Assembly: GCA_030157545.1 (NCBI GenBank)
Contig: JAOAUN010000057.1
Location: 1-64,000 of the forward strand
DNA length: 64,000 bases
Direction: 5' to 3'
From: Burkholderiaceae bacterium
GTDB lineage: Bacteria; Pseudomonadota; Gammaproteobacteria; Burkholderiales; Burkholderiaceae_D
A program made the position numbers and the translations under genes. The notes beneath the pieces were generated by a model that did not search any database, was not told where the DNA came from, and saw only the letters and a list, made by a program, of their open reading frames with translations. Shown here piece after piece: positions 62,019 through 64,000 of this stretch (position 1 is its first letter; every line of letters starts with the position of its first letter).

Positions 62019-64000
62019 ATGCCAGATATCCATTCAAAAAAGGCCACTTTTACCGATCTCAGCGTGCGCACTTTTCAACTTGGAGGCTACTCATCGCAGG
62101 AGAAATTTGAACTGTTCGAGGCTGCAGCTAAGTCGATCAAGAAGCTCCTTGAAGATAACAGCCAAGACAAGAACATTACGTCTATTCCGGAATTGATGCG
62201 TATGGTTTTTGACACGCAAAATCAAAACCCTGAGCTTGAAAATATCCGTGAAGCGCTGCGACCGAGCCACCAGTTTGGCCGCCACACAATGTCTGCCACC
62301 GGGAACAAACTCCTCGCTTGCTTGGCCATGGTCCAAAATGAGAGTTGTATAGGCCATGACGGTAAGCTCGACCTGAAATTAACCAAAAACATTATTCGTT
62401 CGTGGTTTGACAATCCAGGTGAAGTCGATTTTGATGAAAGTGCCCTGCGTAACATTCACAGCGAATTAGACAATCATTCCATCATTACGCTTGGGAAAAA
62501 TCGGCTTACCGAAAAAAAAGTGCACTTTACAGGCGTTATTCGAAACGCCATTAGCATTAACAGCCAGCAGGCTGGGCTCGGTACGCATAGCATTCAAATT
62601 GATTTCGACAAAATACCTTCCAGCAAATCAATCAGCGCGAATTACAACGAAGTTGCACTCGGAGACATGAACGGTAACAGCATGCGTCTGCTGCATGAGC
62701 TGGTTCATACGGGGATCGTGCAGATTCAGTCAGGCATGGAGGCAAAATGGACAGAGCTGATGCATAGCATCGAGCAAAATCAAGTGCAGCCTGATTTCGG
62801 CGCAAATTTGGACAAGGTGATCAAAGTGACGAGCCCGGAAAAACGACTGGTGTTGTTGGGCGATCTGTTGTGTGACCGTGCGCACAATGACTGGTTCATG
62901 TTGTCTGTTATCGATTTTCTAGATCGACAAGGGCAGCAGCTAGACATTATCTTTTCTAACCATGACTGCGGCTTCCTTGAATATTATCTCCTCAACAAAG
63001 ACAAGTCGGATACGGAGGCCTATTCGTCCACAGGTTCGCAAAACAAGCGTATTAACAAGGACGCCACCACCAGCCTGCAAGCACTGGAAAGTTCGCTCAA
63101 CACCGACCCTATGCTTAGACCACAATTTCTCGCAATGACGGAGACCTACAAAAAACACCTTTTGCTGCTATCTCCAAGCCTCGATCAGCAGGCTTTATAT
63201 AGCCATGCGGTGGTCAACGAGGCTATGTTCGAAGACATGCTGAAACTTGCCGGGCAAAATTTGGATGACCGCGATACTTTATCGATAAACGAACAATGCA
63301 CGATAATCAATAAGTATGTCAGGGAAAAAACCTTCATAAATCTGAAGGAATTTCAGTCTGTGTGGTGCAAGGAAAATATGATTATCCAGCGCGACTCGAA
63401 TTCGGCGCAAAAAAAACAAGTGATGAACCCGTTCTATCAATGTATTTGGAATGTCGGACCAATTGAATCGAATTCAATATTTGCGGATCCGAATGATCGC
63501 TATTGCAACATGGATGTTCCGGCAGGCATGCCTAAGTCGGTACATGGCCATACCTCAGCCGTAAAGGAAATCTACGAAACTCGTGAGAATATGATTAAGC
63601 TGCTCGATACCCGAGTAGCACAGTTGAGGTCGAACGCTCTGAAGGATCCCCTCGACTACATCCGCAATAGCTGGCGCTTTCTGCGGGATGCGGAACGCCT
63701 AAATACCGATGATGCCATCTCTGCAGATGCGCTTTATGTTCAGCTAGAAAATATACGGGCGTTCGCAGGTATAGTGCCTGGCATCAATAAGGCACTTGAC
63801 GATTTTGACGAGGCACTTGCCGAGCTACCAGGCGGCCTGAATGACTGGTTCCACGCATACAAAACCGAAGACTTGAACGATCCTGTGATGAAGATAAAGA
63901 TCGCGATCAAACTGGCAGCGGTCGACAAGACACCCGTTCACAAGCTGCTTGAAAAGCAACCTCCAGAATCACTGAAACTCGTCAGAACGATCTTTTTCGA
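62019..64000 (+). CDS. large metallophosphoesterase (PPP/calcineurin-like), open at right edge
   Basis: At least 660 residues are open to the window end, starting at an ATG with GAGGT upstream. There is no signal peptide. The middle of the visible part carries PPP/calcineurin motifs in order: GDMNGN (215-220; motif I with Asn in place of the usual His), GDLLCDRAHND (281-291; motif II), SNHD (313-316; motif III) and VHGHT (508-512; the late GH motif). The N-terminal 200 and C-terminal 150 residues are helical and unfamiliar. Base composition is visibly more A/T-rich than that of the pca genes. The layout recalls Wip-type effector phosphatases of Legionella, but substrate and secretion are unknown. 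Confidence 0.8.
   Translation, partial: MPDIHSKKATFTDLSVRTFQLGGYSSQEKFELFEAAAKSIKKLLEDNSQDKNITSIPELMRMVFDTQNQNPELENIREALRPSHQFGRHTMSATGNKLLACLAMVQNESCIGHDGKLDLKLTKNIIRSWFDNPGEVDFDESALRNIHSELDNHSIITLGKNRLTEKKVHFTGVIRNAISINSQQAGLGTHSIQIDFDKIPSSKSISANYNEVALGDMNGNSMRLLHELVHTGIVQIQSGMEAKWTELMHSIEQNQVQPDFGANLDKVIKVTSPEKRLVLLGDLLCDRAHNDWFMLSVIDFLDRQGQQLDIIFSNHDCGFLEYYLLNKDKSDTEAYSSTGSQNKRINKDATTSLQALESSLNTDPMLRPQFLAMTETYKKHLLLLSPSLDQQALYSHAVVNEAMFEDMLKLAGQNLDDRDTLSINEQCTIINKYVREKTFINLKEFQSVWCKENMIIQRDSNSAQKKQVMNPFYQCIWNVGPIESNSIFADPNDRYCNMDVPAGMPKSVHGHTSAVKEIYETRENMIKLLDTRVAQLRSNALKDPLDYIRNSWRFLRDAERLNTDDAISADALYVQLENIRAFAGIVPGINKALDDFDEALAELPGGLNDWFHAYKTEDLNDPVMKIKIAIKLAAVDKTPVHKLLEKQPPESLKLVRTIFF

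Noticed and set aside
61889..62071. 60-aa minus-strand ORF upstream of the AraC remnant
   Set aside because: It ends at the disabling TAA of the pseudogene and overlaps the start of the phosphoesterase gene; there is no recognisable domain.
1..64000. CRISPR array, prophage or complete insertion sequence
   Set aside because: No regularly spaced direct repeats, integrase, transposase or structural phage genes were seen; only an Rpn-like gene end and small palindromic repeats are present.

Overview
The window looks like a chromosomal segment of a betaproteobacterium in the order Burkholderiales, most like the Oxalobacteraceae (Herminiimonas/Janthinobacterium relatives). This placement is inferred from protein character and gene content: an Entner-Doudoroff block, a ybgC-tol-pal-cpoB cluster, a dnaX-ybaB-recR run, RibB fused to a GTP cyclohydrolase II-like domain, an ACR3-type arsenic operon and a complete protocatechuate pathway. 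It cannot be proven without a database search. Almost all of the sequence is housekeeping DNA, densely packed on both strands.

Layout. 0-8.3 kb: the end of an Rpn-like gene, dcd, an orphan protein, hrpA and argA in a tight divergent pair, yggX and rpiA. 8.3-10 kb: a LuxR-type regulator divergent from a small exported protein with a chaplin-like motif. 10-17.8 kb: central carbon metabolism, with edd-eda on the minus strand divergent from pgi-zwf-hexR-tal. 17.8-21.6 kb: a proline-rich orphan protein, a HupE/UreJ-like membrane protein, a 29-residue membrane peptide and a class III CoA-transferase. 21.6-26.7 kb: dnaX-ybaB-recR, aidB, the 4.5S RNA gene and a composite palindromic repeat. 26.7-31 kb: ubiD, a strong promoter with a hairpin-rich leader before a lytic transglycosylase, and an aminotransferase. 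31-35 kb: ribD-ribE-ribB(A)-ribH-nusB. 35-37.5 kb: type IV pilus minor pilins. 37.7-39.9 kb: glyA-nrdR, with a ZTP riboswitch in the glyA leader. 39.9-46.2 kb: an SDR enzyme, the Tol-Pal cluster and tRNA-Lys. 46-50.6 kb: small exported and metabolic genes. 50.6-53.8 kb: the arsRC-acr3-arsH operon. 53.8-61.5 kb: pcaIJFHGBDC with the divergent regulator pcaR. 61.5-64 kb: a decayed PobR-like regulator and a large metallophosphoesterase that runs off the right edge.

How the parts work together. G6P isomerase, G6P dehydrogenase, the ED enzymes and transaldolase link hexose catabolism to the pentose phosphate pool, probably under HexR. The pca genes take protocatechuate to succinate and acetyl-CoA under PcaR. 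The ars genes reduce arsenate, extrude arsenite and include ArsH. The tol-pal-cpoB genes build the trans-envelope Tol system. No intact transposon, prophage or CRISPR array is visible.

Most notable signals: a slippery A9 run with an adjacent hairpin and immediate stop codons in dnaX (tau/gamma production); the ZTP riboswitch on glyA; a dispersed palindromic repeat family, one copy of which is translated in frame inside HrpA; a PPP/calcineurin-like phosphatase resembling secreted effector phosphatases; a structured untranslated transcript at about 28.39-28.77 kb; and a chaplin-like exported protein.
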